NCBI GenBank assembly: GCA_964500515.1
Contig: CAZCNE010000001.1
Coordinates: 62,001-126,000, forward strand
DNA length: 64,000 nucleotides
Direction: 5' to 3'
Source: Altimarinus sp964500515
GTDB taxonomy: Bacteria > Patescibacteriota > Gracilibacteria > BD1-5 > UBA6164
Position 1 is the first letter of the stretch, and each line of letters opens with the position of its first letter. Below are positions 63,207 through 64,000 of the stretch, piece by piece. The position numbers and the translations under genes were made by a program. The notes below the pieces were generated by a model. The model was not told the origin of the DNA. It did no database searches and saw only the letters and a program-made list of their open reading frames with translations.

Positions 63207-64000
63207 TTATTTTTCTTTCTCAGTTTCAGCTTCAACTTCAACAATATTTATTTTATATCATATAAGTTCTGAAGCTAAGTTTATATTGACACCTCATTTT
63301 CCTATAAGTTTTGGTTTTTCTTCAGAACTTATATATACATTTGCAGTTTCTTCATCATCATCAATACTTACTTTTAATATATTTGCTGGAGTTAAAGATC
63401 TTTTTATAAGTTCTTGTAAATCTTCTGAATTTGCAATTATATCAATTTTTTCTCAACTTAATTCTTCCATAACTGATTTTACTCTGATTCATTTTTGTCA
63501 GATAAGAGTTCAAACTGGATCAATTTGATCAAAATCAGTACTAACCAAAATTTTTGTTTTCATTCATGGATGTCTCACAACTTTATCTATAGTAACAACT
63601 CATTCACTTATTTCAGGAACAAATATTTCAAATAATGCAGGTATTAATTCTTTTCTTTTTCTTGACAAAATTACTTTTGGATTTCATACTTCAGCATTTG
63701 AAACTTCAGCAACCAAAATATAAAATCTAGAATCAGCAACATAATTATCTCTTGAAACTTGTTCACTTTTCGGTAAGATTACTTGGCTTCAATTATAATC
63801 AAAAATAACTTTTCATCATTCAACAAGTTCTACTTTCATATTAAGAACTTTTCACTCTTTTCATACAAATAAATCATAAATTTTTTCTTTTTCACTATCA
63901 GCAATTTTTTGTATAATAACTTGTCTAGCAGCTTGAGACGCTATTCTTCAAAAAGTTTCTCAATGTTCTCATCATATAAGTTCATCAGTAACATCAATTT
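63207..64000 (-). CDS. nusA: Transcription termination/antitermination protein NusA (5' part outside)
   Basis: 264 codons in the window, running off the right edge. FGRIASQAARQVIIQKIAD (end of NusA N-terminal domain), S1 part with KVLNMKVELVEGGKVIFDYN and VILPKSEQVSRDNYVADSR, KH1 with SRKRKELIPALFEIFVPEIS, KH2 with GTLIGQKGIRVKSVMEEL, and a C-terminal KH-like segment KLIGKGGVNINLASEL. Ends EVEAETEKEK, without acidic repeats. Confidence 0.95.

Noticed and set aside
1..64000. UGA read as Trp (code 4, Mycoplasma-like)
   Set aside because: TGA falls at Walker A, GGQ, glycyl-radical and Obg glycine positions, while real Trp residues (for example in GWDCHG of ileS) use TGG.

Overview
The window comes from an AT-rich bacterium that reads UGA as glycine (translation table 25). 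More than fifty genes carry in-frame TGA codons at positions where the protein family requires glycine: Walker A loops, the GGQ of release factor RF1, Obg glycine repeats, GyrB ATP-lid glycines. Only TAA and TAG end genes. This code, the low GC and the small gene set point to the Gracilibacteria/Absconditabacteria (BD1-5/SR1) branch of Patescibacteria (CPR); I cannot tell the two apart here. Genes have no recognisable Shine-Dalgarno and start after A- or T-rich leaders.

Layout. 0-0.5 kb: the tail of a UGA-using serine recombinase that ends inside tRNA-Glu(CTC), probably one edge of an integrated element. 0.6-6.7 kb: rplK, ssb, a GT4 glycosyltransferase, a pilin-like protein with NHL repeats, an FtsL-like protein and rsmH. 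7-11.2 kb: sufC-sufB-sufD-sufS. 11.3-12.9 kb: rplJ-rplL on the minus strand behind a canonical L10-leader and attenuator; L10 carries a long Glu/Lys tail. 13-22.4 kb: a nitronate-monooxygenase-like protein, dnaG, nrdR, a Nudix protein, tandem NrdR boxes, the class III ribonucleotide reductase in two pieces (barrel plus a separate 65-aa glycyl-radical protein), nrdG and RF1. 22.5-25.3 kb: accessory stretch with small proteins, an exact 36-bp direct repeat beside a GC-rich structured segment, a HIT protein and a toxin-antitoxin pair with a frameshifted toxin. 25.4-34 kb: gyrB, bcp, an SPFH protein, prepilin peptidase, an arginase-fold UPF0489 protein and nth. 34-38.1 kb: pyrF-pyrE-pyrC-pyrD and an FMN reductase. 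38.1-46.1 kb, minus strand: a MacAB-like efflux system, tRNA-Arg, a membrane-tethered HTH protein, Mn-pyrophosphatase, obg and a secreted protein. 46.6-47 kb: three tRNAs. 47.1-51.8 kb: efp, a T-box-like leader before a MutT protein, GNAT and AI-2E proteins, then damaged small genes and a 24-bp inverted repeat. 51.9-64 kb: a giant ileS, HD phosphohydrolase, pyk, YdcF, hrcA, a glycosyltransferase-like protein, ruvX, rplI and nusA (partial).

The most unusual items are: (1) isoleucyl-tRNA synthetase of 1468 aa with a complete alpha/beta-hydrolase domain inside its catalytic core and a complete histidine-phosphatase domain before its anticodon-binding domain; (2) the split anaerobic ribonucleotide reductase, whose radical-bearing glycine is itself a UGA codon; (3) a T-box-type antiterminator/terminator before a Nudix gene; (4) the 36-bp repeat/structured RNA locus near 23.1 kb; (5) three homopolymer frameshifts, all in accessory genes. 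Functional names rest on motif recognition by eye; no database search was run.
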